This document shows, piece by piece, positions 55,924 through 64,000 of a stretch of 64,000 bases of DNA. Position 1 is the stretch's first letter. Every line of letters begins with the position of its first letter. A model generated the notes under the pieces. That model was not told the origin of the DNA. It saw only the letters and a program-made list of their open reading frames with translations, and did not search any database. The position numbers and the translations under genes were made by a program. This stretch comes from Rhodococcus sp. SGAir0479. Its GTDB lineage: Bacteria > Actinomycetota > Actinomycetes > Mycobacteriales > Mycobacteriaceae. Where the stretch lies: contig NZ_CP039432.1 in the NCBI RefSeq assembly GCF_005484805.1, positions 434,001-498,000 on the forward strand, in the 5' to 3' direction.

Positions 55924-57321
55924 ATGACATGGGAGCCGGCAGCCGCAATCGTGGCTGTAGCAGCAATTACAGGTGTGGCCTTCCCCGCGGTAGCGCAAGC
56001 AGCACCCGACCCGGCTCCCGGAGCGCCGCAACCACCCGTCACGGGACCACCCGCTGCACCGGAGGCGCCCGCACCCCAACTCGTCGAGCCGGTCAGCAGC
56101 ATCGTCGCCCTGTTGCCGCCCGAGATGCGGGAGCAGGCGACGGCCGATCTCGTGCGGGCCATCCCGGCGCTCGAGGCCCCGAGGCCCGCCGACGCGCTGC
56201 CACCGACCGCCCCGGCGCCGGAGACGCCCGCGCCGGCCCCGCCCGCCGCCCCGCTGCCCGCCGCTCCGGCTCCGCTCGCGGCCGCTCCGACCGTCGGGGC
56301 CGCCGCAGCTCCCGCGGTCACGCTCCCCGGCGTGGGGAGCCTGACGTTGCCGGCCCTGCCGGCCGTGCTGCCGCCCGACACCATGCTGGGACAGGTCGGT
56401 TCGGTGGCCGTCTTCGCGCCGTGGTTGCGCAAAGCCGGGGAGCTCTGCGACGGCGTCAAGGCGCCCACGCTCGCGGCGCTGTTCTCGGTGGAGAACGACT
56501 TCCGGTACGGCCCCACGGCTCCGGTGTCGCTGGCCGGTGGCCGCGGCCCGGCCAAGTTCATGGCCAGCGAATGGGCCAAGTACGGCAAGGATGCGGACGG
56601 CGACGGCACCGCAGACATCCTCGGAGTGGCCGACTCGGTCATGGCGGCCGGGCACATGCTGTGCGACAACTACGCGCAGATGGACGCCTGGAAGCAGGAG
56701 GGCCTGGTCCAGGGGGACACTCTCGATCTCGCTCTCGCCGCGTTCAACGCCGGTACGCGCGCGGTGCGCAAGGCCGGTGGGGTGCCCTCCGGGATCGACG
56801 ACGCTGCCGGTCAGAGCGGGCCGTACGTGCAGAAGATCCGCGGGTCGGAGGCCCAGTTCGACCAGCTGCTCTCGCCGTTCGCGGGCGCCGCCCCCGGAAA
56901 TGTCGCCCCCGGAAACGTCGATTTCGACATCCGCGTGCCCACCACCGGTCTGGGCGGTGCGGCCGTGCAGCTGGCAATGCGGTTCCTGGGTCTGCCGTAC
57001 GTGTGGGGCGGCGGCGACATCAGCGGACCGACGATGGGCGGCTTCGACTGCTCGGGTCTGACGTCGGCCGCAGTGTTCGCGGCCAGCGGCGGCAGGGTCG
57101 TGCTGCCGCGCACGTCGGAGACGCAGTGGGGGGTCGGCACCGAGATTCCGATGGCCGCGGCGCAGCCCGGCGATCTGGTCTTCGGCAACTGGCAGGCCGG
57201 CGGACCCGGCCACGTGGGCATCTACATGGGCAACGGGCTGATGGTGCACGCGCCGACGTTCGGTGACGTCGTCAAGATCGGGCCCGTCTTCGCGGACATG
57301 AAGGCGCGCCGCGTGCTCTGA
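55924..57321 (+). CDS. Secreted wall hydrolase: lytic transglycosylase plus NlpC/P60
   Basis: A 465-residue exported protein combining two peptidoglycan-cleaving domains. The signal peptide (AAAIVAVAAITGVAFPAVAQA) precedes a Pro/Ala linker (about 25-140). The transglycosylase-like domain has the candidate catalytic Glu at E190 (FSVENDFRYGP) and a DADGDGTADILG motif. The NlpC/P60 domain has Cys376 (GGFDCSG), His430 (GHVGIY) and a third polar residue, probably His442. ATG 55924 has CAGGAG upstream. Bifunctional wall remodelling in division or growth is the expected role. Confidence 0.9.
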   Translation: MTWEPAAAIVAVAAITGVAFPAVAQAAPDPAPGAPQPPVTGPPAAPEAPAPQLVEPVSSIVALLPPEMREQATADLVRAIPALEAPRPADALPPTAPAPETPAPAPPAAPLPAAPAPLAAAPTVGAAAAPAVTLPGVGSLTLPALPAVLPPDTMLGQVGSVAVFAPWLRKAGELCDGVKAPTLAALFSVENDFRYGPTAPVSLAGGRGPAKFMASEWAKYGKDADGDGTADILGVADSVMAAGHMLCDNYAQMDAWKQEGLVQGDTLDLALAAFNAGTRAVRKAGGVPSGIDDAAGQSGPYVQKIRGSEAQFDQLLSPFAGAAPGNVAPGNVDFDIRVPTTGLGGAAVQLAMRFLGLPYVWGGGDISGPTMGGFDCSGLTSAAVFAASGGRVVLPRTSETQWGVGTEIPMAAAQPGDLVFGNWQAGGPGHVGIYMGNGLMVHAPTFGDVVKIGPVFADMKARRVL

Positions 57322-57340
57322 GCACGGTCGCTACAAGCCG

Positions 57341-57376
57341 GAACCCCGGCCCGGGCAGATGCCCGGGCCGGGGTTC
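57341..57376. terminator. Strong hairpin between convergent NlpC and greA
   Basis: GAACCCCGGCCCGGGC and its complement form a 16-bp perfect stem with an AGAT loop. It is followed by GGTCGTTT on the plus strand. Confidence 0.8.
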
Positions 57377-57396
57377 GGTCGTTTCGGAGGCCGGTG

Positions 57397-57891
57397 TCAG
57401 CCGTGGTACGGCTCGGCGCTGACGAGGGTGACCTTCATCAGGCTGCCGTTGGGAAGGGTGTACTCGCGGGTCTCGCCGACCTTTGCGTCGATGAGCGCGC
57501 CGCCCAGCGGCGAGCCGGGCGAGTAGACCTCGAGCTTGTCGTTGCGGGCGCCCTCCTCGCGGGTGGCGATGAGGAACGTCTCGGTGTCGGACTCGTCACC
57601 GTCGTAGTAGACCTTGACGACCGAACCGGGCAGCGCGACGCCGGACTGCGTGGGCGCCTCGCCGACCTTGGCGCTGTTCAGCAGGTCCTGCAGCTGGCGG
57701 ATACGCGCCTCCTGCTGGCCCTGCTCCTCGCGCGCAGCGTGGTAGCCGCCGTTCTCCTTGAGGTCGCCCTCTTCGCGACGCTCGTTGATCTCGGCGGCAA
57801 TGACCGGACGATTGGCGATGAGCTGGTCGAGCTCAGCCTTGAGCCTGTCGTGAGACTCCTGAGTAAGCCAGGTCACCTGGGTCTCGGTCAT
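57397..57891 (-). CDS. greA: Transcription elongation factor GreA
   Basis: A 164-residue factor that restarts backtracked RNA polymerase by stimulating RNA cleavage. The N-terminal coiled coil carries the catalytic acidic tip ([26 protein letters not shown]). The C-terminal FKBP-like domain includes [22 protein letters not shown] 57891 has GGGAG 6 bases upstream. An upstream gap of 263 bases holds the promoter and no other gene. Confidence 0.96.
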   Translation of the reverse strand: MTETQVTWLTQESHDRLKAELDQLIANRPVIAAEINERREEGDLKENGGYHAAREEQGQQEARIRQLQDLLNSAKVGEAPTQSGVALPGSVVKVYYDGDESDTETFLIATREEGARNDKLEVYSPGSPLGGALIDAKVGETREYTLPNGSLMKVTLVSAEPYHG

Positions 57892-58154
57892 TGTCGATCA
57901 CTCCCTTGTAGTCGAAGTCCGTAGGACTCCCTCGGCAAATCGTTGCGAACAGCAACGATCGACGGGCAGGTTGCTTCGCGGTGGCTGTTCCCCCGGTAAG
58001 CCCACGTCGTGAGCGCACTCGTCCTGCCGTCAATGCAGCAATACACGGCTCCGGAGTGGAACCGTGTATCAACTCATTTTAGCACGGTGGCGGCCTGCGA
58101 CCCCGAGATCGCGACCCGGCGGCAGGCCGCCGGACCGGCGGAGGGGAGGGGCGC

Positions 58155-58580
58155 TCAGCCCGCGCGAAGATAGTCCGGAACGTCGAGGCTGCATCCGTAC
58201 AGATCGCCCATCGCGGGCGGCATGGAGGCGCGGACGGGGGCGGTGATCTCCACCGTCTGCGACGACGACGGCGCGACGTAGACCTCGCGGCGGCCGGTCT
58301 CGGAGCCGTCCCGCGACCGGGTCCGGATGATGCACACCGCTGCCTGCGAGGGGTCGTCGCGCGTCACGGTGAACCGGATGTCCATGGTGTGGTTGTCGAC
58401 GATGTCGAACGCGACCTGCTTGCCTTCGACGTCCTTGACCGAGAATTTGGTGTAGCCGAGGTAGGCGATCCCGATGCCGGCCACCACCACGAGCCCCGTG
58501 AGCACCAGCTTGGCCCAGTTCTTCGGGCGGTTCGTCCGGGGTGCGGACCCGTATCGGTCGGCCGGTGGTGTAGTGCTCAT
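58155..58580 (-). CDS. DUF4307 family membrane protein
   Basis: A 141-residue protein with one transmembrane helix (LVLTGLVVVAGIGIAYLGY) after a short N-terminal tail containing NRPKNWAK. The extracytoplasmic part (FDIVDNHTMDIRFTVTRDDPSQAAVCIIRTRSRDG) is the DUF4307 domain. It corresponds to Rv1081c next to greA and mca in mycobacteria. Function unknown. ATG 58580 is preferred; the frame is open to 58637. Confidence 0.88.
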   Translation of the reverse strand: MSTTPPADRYGSAPRTNRPKNWAKLVLTGLVVVAGIGIAYLGYTKFSVKDVEGKQVAFDIVDNHTMDIRFTVTRDDPSQAAVCIIRTRSRDGSETGRREVYVAPSSSQTVEITAPVRASMPPAMGDLYGCSLDVPDYLRAG

Positions 58581-58782
58581 CACTTCGCTCTCGAGCCGGT
58601 TCGTGTGGTCTCCGTGCGCCGTCGGGCGATCGAACACCGCGCGTAGCGGGGGTACGACAGACGGTCGTATGTGTCAGGTGGAACTATAGGGGAAGGACGA
58701 CTGCGCACCGTGCGCGGTAGCGGTCGACCACTGCAGGTGACACGCCACGACGGTGACACGCGAAGCTGAGGTGAAGACACAC

Positions 58783-59658
58783 GTGAGCGGATTCCGACTC
58801 ATGGCCGTTCATGCCCATCCCGACGACGAGTCGAGCAAGGGCGCCGCGACGATGGCTCGTTACGCCGCGGAGGGCAACGAGGTGCTCGTGGTGACTCTCA
58901 CCGGTGGTGAGCGTGGCGACATCCTGAACCCCGCGATGGACGTACCGGGCATCCGGGAGCGGATGCCCGAGGTGCGCCGCGAGGAGATGGCCGAGGCGGC
59001 CCGCATCCTCGGGGTGCAGCAGACGTGGCTGGGGTTCGTCGACTCCGGCCTGCCCGAAGGCGACCCCAAGCCGCCGCTGCCGGAGGGGTGCTTCGCGCTC
59101 GAGCCGCTCGAGGTGCCGACCGAGGCGCTGGTGAAGGTGATCCGGGAGTTCCGGCCGCACGTGATGACCACGTACGACGAGAACGGCGGCTACCCGCATC
59201 CCGATCACATCAAGTGCCACGAGGTGTCGGTGGCGGCCTACGAGGCTGCCGCGGACCCGGAACAGTTCCCGGACGCGGGAGAGCCCTGGGCGGTGCGCAA
59301 GCTCTACTACTCGCACGGATTCATCCGCAAGCGCCTGGTGCAGTTCCAGGACGAGTACGAGCGCCGCGGCGAGGAATTTCCCATGGCCGAGTGGTTGGCC
59401 AAGTGGAAGACTGAACAGGGCGATCTGATGGCGCGGGTGACGACGCAGATCCAGTGCGGGGACTACTTCCCGCAGCGGGACGACGCGCTGCGTGCCCACG
59501 CGACGCAGATCGACCCGAACGGCTCGTTCTTCGCGGTTCCGCTGGACATCCAGCAGAAGATCTGGCCGACCGAGGAGTACGAGCTGGCCAAGACCCGTGT
59601 GCACACGGCCATCCCGGAGGACGACCTCTTCGCGGGTATTTCGGAGGATGAGAAGTAG
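58783..59658 (+). CDS. mca: Mycothiol S-conjugate amidase
   Basis: Mca cleaves mycothiol S-conjugates, so the mercapturic acid can be exported and the sugar moiety recycled. The 291-residue protein is a LmbE-type zinc amidase: [21 protein letters not shown] at the start (zinc ligands H12, D15), and [13 protein letters not shown] later. The GTG 58783 start ([10 protein letters not shown]) aligns with the mycobacterial N-terminus and has GAGGTGAAG upstream; the frame opens at 58753. It shows the organism makes mycothiol. Confidence 0.95.
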   Translation: MSGFRLMAVHAHPDDESSKGAATMARYAAEGNEVLVVTLTGGERGDILNPAMDVPGIRERMPEVRREEMAEAARILGVQQTWLGFVDSGLPEGDPKPPLPEGCFALEPLEVPTEALVKVIREFRPHVMTTYDENGGYPHPDHIKCHEVSVAAYEAAADPEQFPDAGEPWAVRKLYYSHGFIRKRLVQFQDEYERRGEEFPMAEWLAKWKTEQGDLMARVTTQIQCGDYFPQRDDALRAHATQIDPNGSFFAVPLDIQQKIWPTEEYELAKTRVHTAIPEDDLFAGISEDEK

Positions 59659-59660
59659 TG

Positions 59661-59981
59661 ATGACGACGTTGGCGTGGGAGCTCCTCGCTCAGGGGACCA
59701 GCACCCCCAGCAGCCCACAGGGCCCCGAGTTCGGCAAGGCATCGCCGCTCGGTCTCGTGCTCATCGTGGCCCTGCTCGCCGGCACGGTCCTGCTGATCCG
59801 GTCGATGAACAAGCAGCTGCGCAAGCTGCCCGACACCTTCCAGCCGGAGCATCCGGAGCCCGATCAGGCGGCCGACGAGGGCACCGACCGCGGCGCTGCC
59901 GTGGTGGAGGTCGTCGAACCGGAACGGAAGACCGCGGGCTCGCCGGCCCCGCACGACCCGCCGGCCGCACCCACGAACTGA
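59661..59981 (+). CDS. Small membrane protein following mca
   Basis: A 106-residue protein with one hydrophobic helix (ASPLGLVLIVALLAGTVLLI), then a basic stretch (RSMNKQLRKLP). A Pro/Glu-rich acidic tail completes it. It is the position of Rv1083 in M. tuberculosis. ATG 59661 is 2 bases past the mca stop; GTG 59658 overlaps that stop. Function unknown. Confidence 0.8.
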   Translation: MTTLAWELLAQGTSTPSSPQGPEFGKASPLGLVLIVALLAGTVLLIRSMNKQLRKLPDTFQPEHPEPDQAADEGTDRGAAVVEVVEPERKTAGSPAPHDPPAAPTN

Positions 59982-60003
59982 CACCACGAACCGGGGGAGG
60001 ACC

Positions 60004-62019
<2,016 letters not shown>

Positions 62020-62043
62020 CCGGCCGGGCGGACCGTTTCCCGC

Positions 62044-63087
62044 TCAGGCGAGCGCGGCCTCCACGGTCGGCCACGACCGGGCCACCTCGTCACGCCAGTA
62101 CGTCCAGGCGTGGACGCCCACCGGTTGCGCGCTGCGGGTGACGTCCGCGCCCGCGTCGCGCAGGGCTCCGGCCAGTTGCTCGGTGCACATGTTGGAACCG
62201 GCCTCGAGCGCGCCCCCGACGACGAGCAGATTGGCCAGATCCGGGCGGTCGAGAGTCTCGTGCGGCCCCGCCGATCCGGTCCCGGACGAGAGGTAGATCT
62301 TCTTCCCGGCGAGGCGGTGGGCATTGGCGAACAGGTCGTGGTCGGTCCATGCCGCACCGCCCTGCGGACCCCACATCAGCTCGGCGTTCCCGTTGCCGTT
62401 CAGCACGATCAGGTCGGTGAGCGCCTTGCCCACCGGTCCATCGGTGAGATAGCAACCGCTGTAGCCGACGGCACCGTCGTACAGCTCGGGATAGCGGGCC
62501 GCGAGCATCAACGCGCCCTGCGCACCCGACGAGATTCCACCGATCACGTTGCGGCCGTTGGTGCGGAAGTGGTCGTCGACGAGCGGCGGAAGTTCCTCCG
62601 CCAGGAACGTCTCCCAGCGGACGCGGCCGAACTTCGGGTTGTCCTGCTGCCAGTCCTGGTAGAGGCTGCCGGTGCCACCGACGGGCATCACGACGTTGAC
62701 GTTCTTGTCGGCGTAGAACCCCTGCGCGTTGCCCTTGGCCGGATCGAGCCAGTTGGTGCGCTCGGGGGTGCCCGAGTTGCCGTCGAGCAGATACAGGACA
62801 CCCCGGGCGGCGCCGGGATCGGCGGGGGTGAGCACGTACACGGGCACCTCGCGGCCCATCGCCGGTGACGCGACACTGAGTAGGACCAGACGATCGGTGA
62901 CGGCAGTGGCCTTGACGATGGCGGCCGTACCGGCCTGCGATGCCGGCGGGGCGTCGGGGACCGCGGCGGGCACCGACGGGGCGGCGGCGAGCGTGAGTGC
63001 CGTGAGCGTCGCGGCGATCGCGACCACGGGCCAGGTGCGGGACGCAGGCGCGCGCCTGACGAAACGAGGAATTCTGCCGCGGTTCAT
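62044..63087 (-). CDS. Mycoloyltransferase / antigen-85-type esterase
   Basis: A 347-residue exported alpha/beta hydrolase that in this family transfers mycolic acids to trehalose, arabinogalactan or proteins. The signal peptide lies around 14-42 (TWPVVAIAATLTALTLAAAPSVPA). Family motifs are PVYVLTPAD, YLLDGNSG, NVVMPVGGTGSLYQDW, and the nucleophile region GGISSGAQGAL (S186 the likely nucleophile). The C-terminal HAWTYWRDE has the catalytic His. Upstream on the same strand are two tiny genes and an intervening hairpin. Confidence 0.87.
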   Translation of the reverse strand: MNRGRIPRFVRRAPASRTWPVVAIAATLTALTLAAAPSVPAAVPDAPPASQAGTAAIVKATAVTDRLVLLSVASPAMGREVPVYVLTPADPGAARGVLYLLDGNSGTPERTNWLDPAKGNAQGFYADKNVNVVMPVGGTGSLYQDWQQDNPKFGRVRWETFLAEELPPLVDDHFRTNGRNVIGGISSGAQGALMLAARYPELYDGAVGYSGCYLTDGPVGKALTDLIVLNGNGNAELMWGPQGGAAWTDHDLFANAHRLAGKKIYLSSGTGSAGPHETLDRPDLANLLVVGGALEAGSNMCTEQLAGALRDAGADVTRSAQPVGVHAWTYWRDEVARSWPTVEAALA

Positions 63088-63142
63088 GATTCTCGATATC
63101 TCTTCTGGGCCGGCGGAATACGTGATTCCGCTATCGAACTGC

Positions 63143-63179
63143 CAATTGGGGCACGCGCGGAAATCGCGTGCCCCAATTG
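63143..63179 (-). terminator. 15-bp hairpin between the 36-aa gene and the mycoloyltransferase gene
   Basis: CAATTGGGGCACGCG and its complement with a 7-base loop. It lies 31 bases past the 36-residue ORF and 56 bases before the mycoloyltransferase start. No clear T-tract. It may stop most transcripts or stabilise the short upstream mRNA. Confidence 0.65.
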
Positions 63180-63209
63180 CGTGCCGGAGATGGCCGGCGC
63201 CGGTCGCTC

Positions 63210-63320
63210 CTACTTGGGCGGGGTGCCACCGCTCAGCGTGAAGAGTGAGTTGACGACCCGGGTGATCAGCGGGCCGGCGCTGCCGGTGACGACTCCGATG
63301 GCGTCGTAGACGGATCCCAT
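63210..63320 (-). CDS. 36-residue peptide, candidate small mycomembrane peptide
   Basis: ATG 63320 to TAG 63210 encodes 36 residues (MGSVYDAIGVVTGSAGPLIT and 16 more, ending SGGTPPK). AGAGGAG 5 bases upstream of the ATG is one of the best ribosome binding sites in the window. There is no signal peptide. The peptide is amphipathic with Ser and Thr residues. It shares the MGS start and T-P-P ending with the 64-residue peptide encoded upstream. Size, lack of signal and neighbouring mycoloyltransferase recall PorA/PorH-type peptides, but no sequence match can be claimed. Confidence 0.7.
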   Translation of the reverse strand: MGSVYDAIGVVTGSAGPLITRVVNSLFTLSGGTPPK

Positions 63321-63427
63321 GATTCTCCTCTGGTGTGTCGGTCGAGGCGGTCCGCGAACTGTCTAGGCGTGCAATGCTGTCCGTCGCCGCCCGGCGGTCG
63401 CGGTTGTCGCTCGGTCGGTGGGTGTGC

Positions 63428-63622
63428 TTACGCCGGCGGGGTGGTGGCCGAGAAGCTGTCGATCGAGCCGAACGCGATGTCGATCAGATCGCCGGCATTG
63501 TCGAGCGCGCCCTGGAGGATGCCCTGGGCCGAGCCGAGGAACGCGTCGAGCAGTCCGTCGGCGCCCAGAGAGCCGATTCCGCCCTCGAGCAGTGCGCCCA
63601 GAATTCCTTCGAGAGAACCCAT
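63428..63622 (-). CDS. 64-residue Gly/Leu-rich acidic peptide
   Basis: ATG 63622 to TAA 63428 encodes 64 residues beginning MGSLEGILGALLEGGIGSLG and ending DSFSATTPPA. The ribosome binding site AGGAGG lies 6 bases upstream of the ATG. The open frame continues to 63679 without support. It has no basic residues and no signal peptide. Helical periodicity of Leu/Ile/Phe with Gly and Asp suggests an amphipathic helix. The end resembles the 36-residue peptide. Probably co-transcribed with it (107 bases between stop and start). Confidence 0.75.
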   Translation of the reverse strand: MGSLEGILGALLEGGIGSLGADGLLDAFLGSAQGILQGALDNAGDLIDIAFGSIDSFSATTPPA

Positions 63623-63813
63623 ACTTGCCTCCTGCAGACCTCGTGTAGTTGTCCGGTGAGAGTCCGGAAACGCTGCCACGCGGTGCGTTACCGGGCGTTC
63701 GTGTCACGGACTGGGCGTCCGGCACGTACCGAAAGGTAACAATCGAACGAACAGCCAGGGGTCGGTTTCGCGAAAAAACCTCGAATCGGAGAAAACGCGG
63801 AGAAAGCGTTGCC

Positions 63814-64000
63814 CTACTGCCGATTCGCGCGCTCGACCAACGCGCGGAACGCGCCGCGGAGCAACTCGCCGTAACGTTCGGTGTCCGGCATCATCGCGGT
63901 ATCGGCGCAGAACGATATCTCTATCTCGTCGCCGTGGTGTGACACGACGAGGTGCCGCAGCCCGACGCCGTCGACGATTCCGAGCAGGCCGAAACTTCGG
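63814..64000 (-). CDS. C-terminal end of a WS/DGAT-type acyltransferase (5' end beyond window)
   Basis: The last 61 codons of a gene entering from the right edge. The reverse strand reads LLGIVDGVGLRHLVVSHHGD, then EIEISFCADTAMMPDTERYGELL and a helical end (RGAFRALVERANRQ). This resembles the C-terminus of wax ester synthase/diacylglycerol acyltransferases, where a conserved strand and a PD dipeptide precede the last helix. The catalytic HHxxxDG would lie outside the window, so the assignment is tentative. Confidence 0.5.
   Translation of the reverse strand, partial: RSFGLLGIVDGVGLRHLVVSHHGDEIEISFCADTAMMPDTERYGELLRGAFRALVERANRQ

Noticed and set aside
52951-57249. 1432-residue open frame on the minus strand across cbs, metB and the wall hydrolase
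   Set aside because: Shadow of three real plus-strand genes; composition biased and no domain visible.
63623-63813. Possible gene between the 64-aa ORF and the partial acyltransferase
   Set aside because: No frame with coding character; region is AT-richer and more likely promoter and 3' region.

Overview
The window is high-GC (about 70%) chromosomal DNA of a mycolic-acid-containing actinobacterium. Rhodococcus or a close relative is the best guess. Supporting signs are mycothiol metabolism (mca), a complete ergothioneine pathway (egtA-E), an antigen-85-type mycoloyltransferase, the end of a wax-ester-synthase-like gene, and gene orders that I recall from Mycobacterium tuberculosis (pks16-pth-rplY-prs-glmU-TetR-mfd-mazG-lpqU-eno-ftsB-DUF501-ppx2, and fadA-cbs-metB-greA-DUF4307-mca). 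Starts are often GTG or TTG, and many operon junctions are ATGA, GTGA or TGATG overlaps.

Layout. (1) 1-3045: the N-terminal part of release factor 3 (prfC, cut by the left edge) and, divergently, a fatty-acyl-AMP/CoA ligase. (2) 3189-12575: a compact selenium island. It holds selD, tRNA-Sec, selA, selB and a three-gene formate dehydrogenase operon. The catalytic subunit is read through an in-frame UGA (Sec190) followed by a SECIS-like hairpin. (3) 12666-15665: pth, rplY and a KstD/fumarate-reductase-type flavoprotein. (4) 15832-22525: a disordered lipoprotein, then egtE divergent from egtABCD, and a GNAT acetyltransferase. (5) 22538-32109: two small conserved proteins, prs-glmU, tRNA-Gln, a TetR regulator, mfd-mazG. 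(6) 32117-37325: an ABC-F ATPase and the efeUOB iron-uptake operon, with a candidate IdeR/DtxR box before efeU. (7) 37517-42191: a lytic transglycosylase, eno-ftsB-DUF501-ppx and an unusual short tRNA with a UAA anticodon. (8) 42395-51421: assorted metabolic genes, including an AidB-type acyl-CoA dehydrogenase, an LLM oxidoreductase with its FMN reductase, a frameshifted alpha/beta hydrolase, an SDR, an RlmG/RsmC-like methyltransferase and a Bax-inhibitor-1-like membrane protein. (9) 51695-62019: thiolase, cbs-metB transsulfuration genes, an SLT-NlpC/P60 wall hydrolase, greA, mca and a YyaL-like protein. (10) 62044-64000: a mycoloyltransferase preceded by two tiny genes (36 and 64 aa, each with a strong ribosome binding site), then a partial WS/DGAT-type gene.

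How it fits together. The selenium island is self-contained for making and inserting selenocysteine, and its only visible client is the adjacent formate dehydrogenase. egtA-E make ergothioneine, while cbs/metB and mca handle cysteine/methionine interconversion and mycothiol conjugates, so low-molecular-weight thiol chemistry recurs. At the right end, small signal-less peptides beside a mycoloyltransferase recall the mycoloylated PorA/PorH peptide porins of corynebacteria. This is the least described part of the window. Long GC-rich hairpins, most without a U-tract, sit at many gene ends. No IS element, prophage, CRISPR array or origin was recognised. No stretch over 300 bases lacks a gene except 26515-27012 and 42038-42394, which carry tRNA genes.
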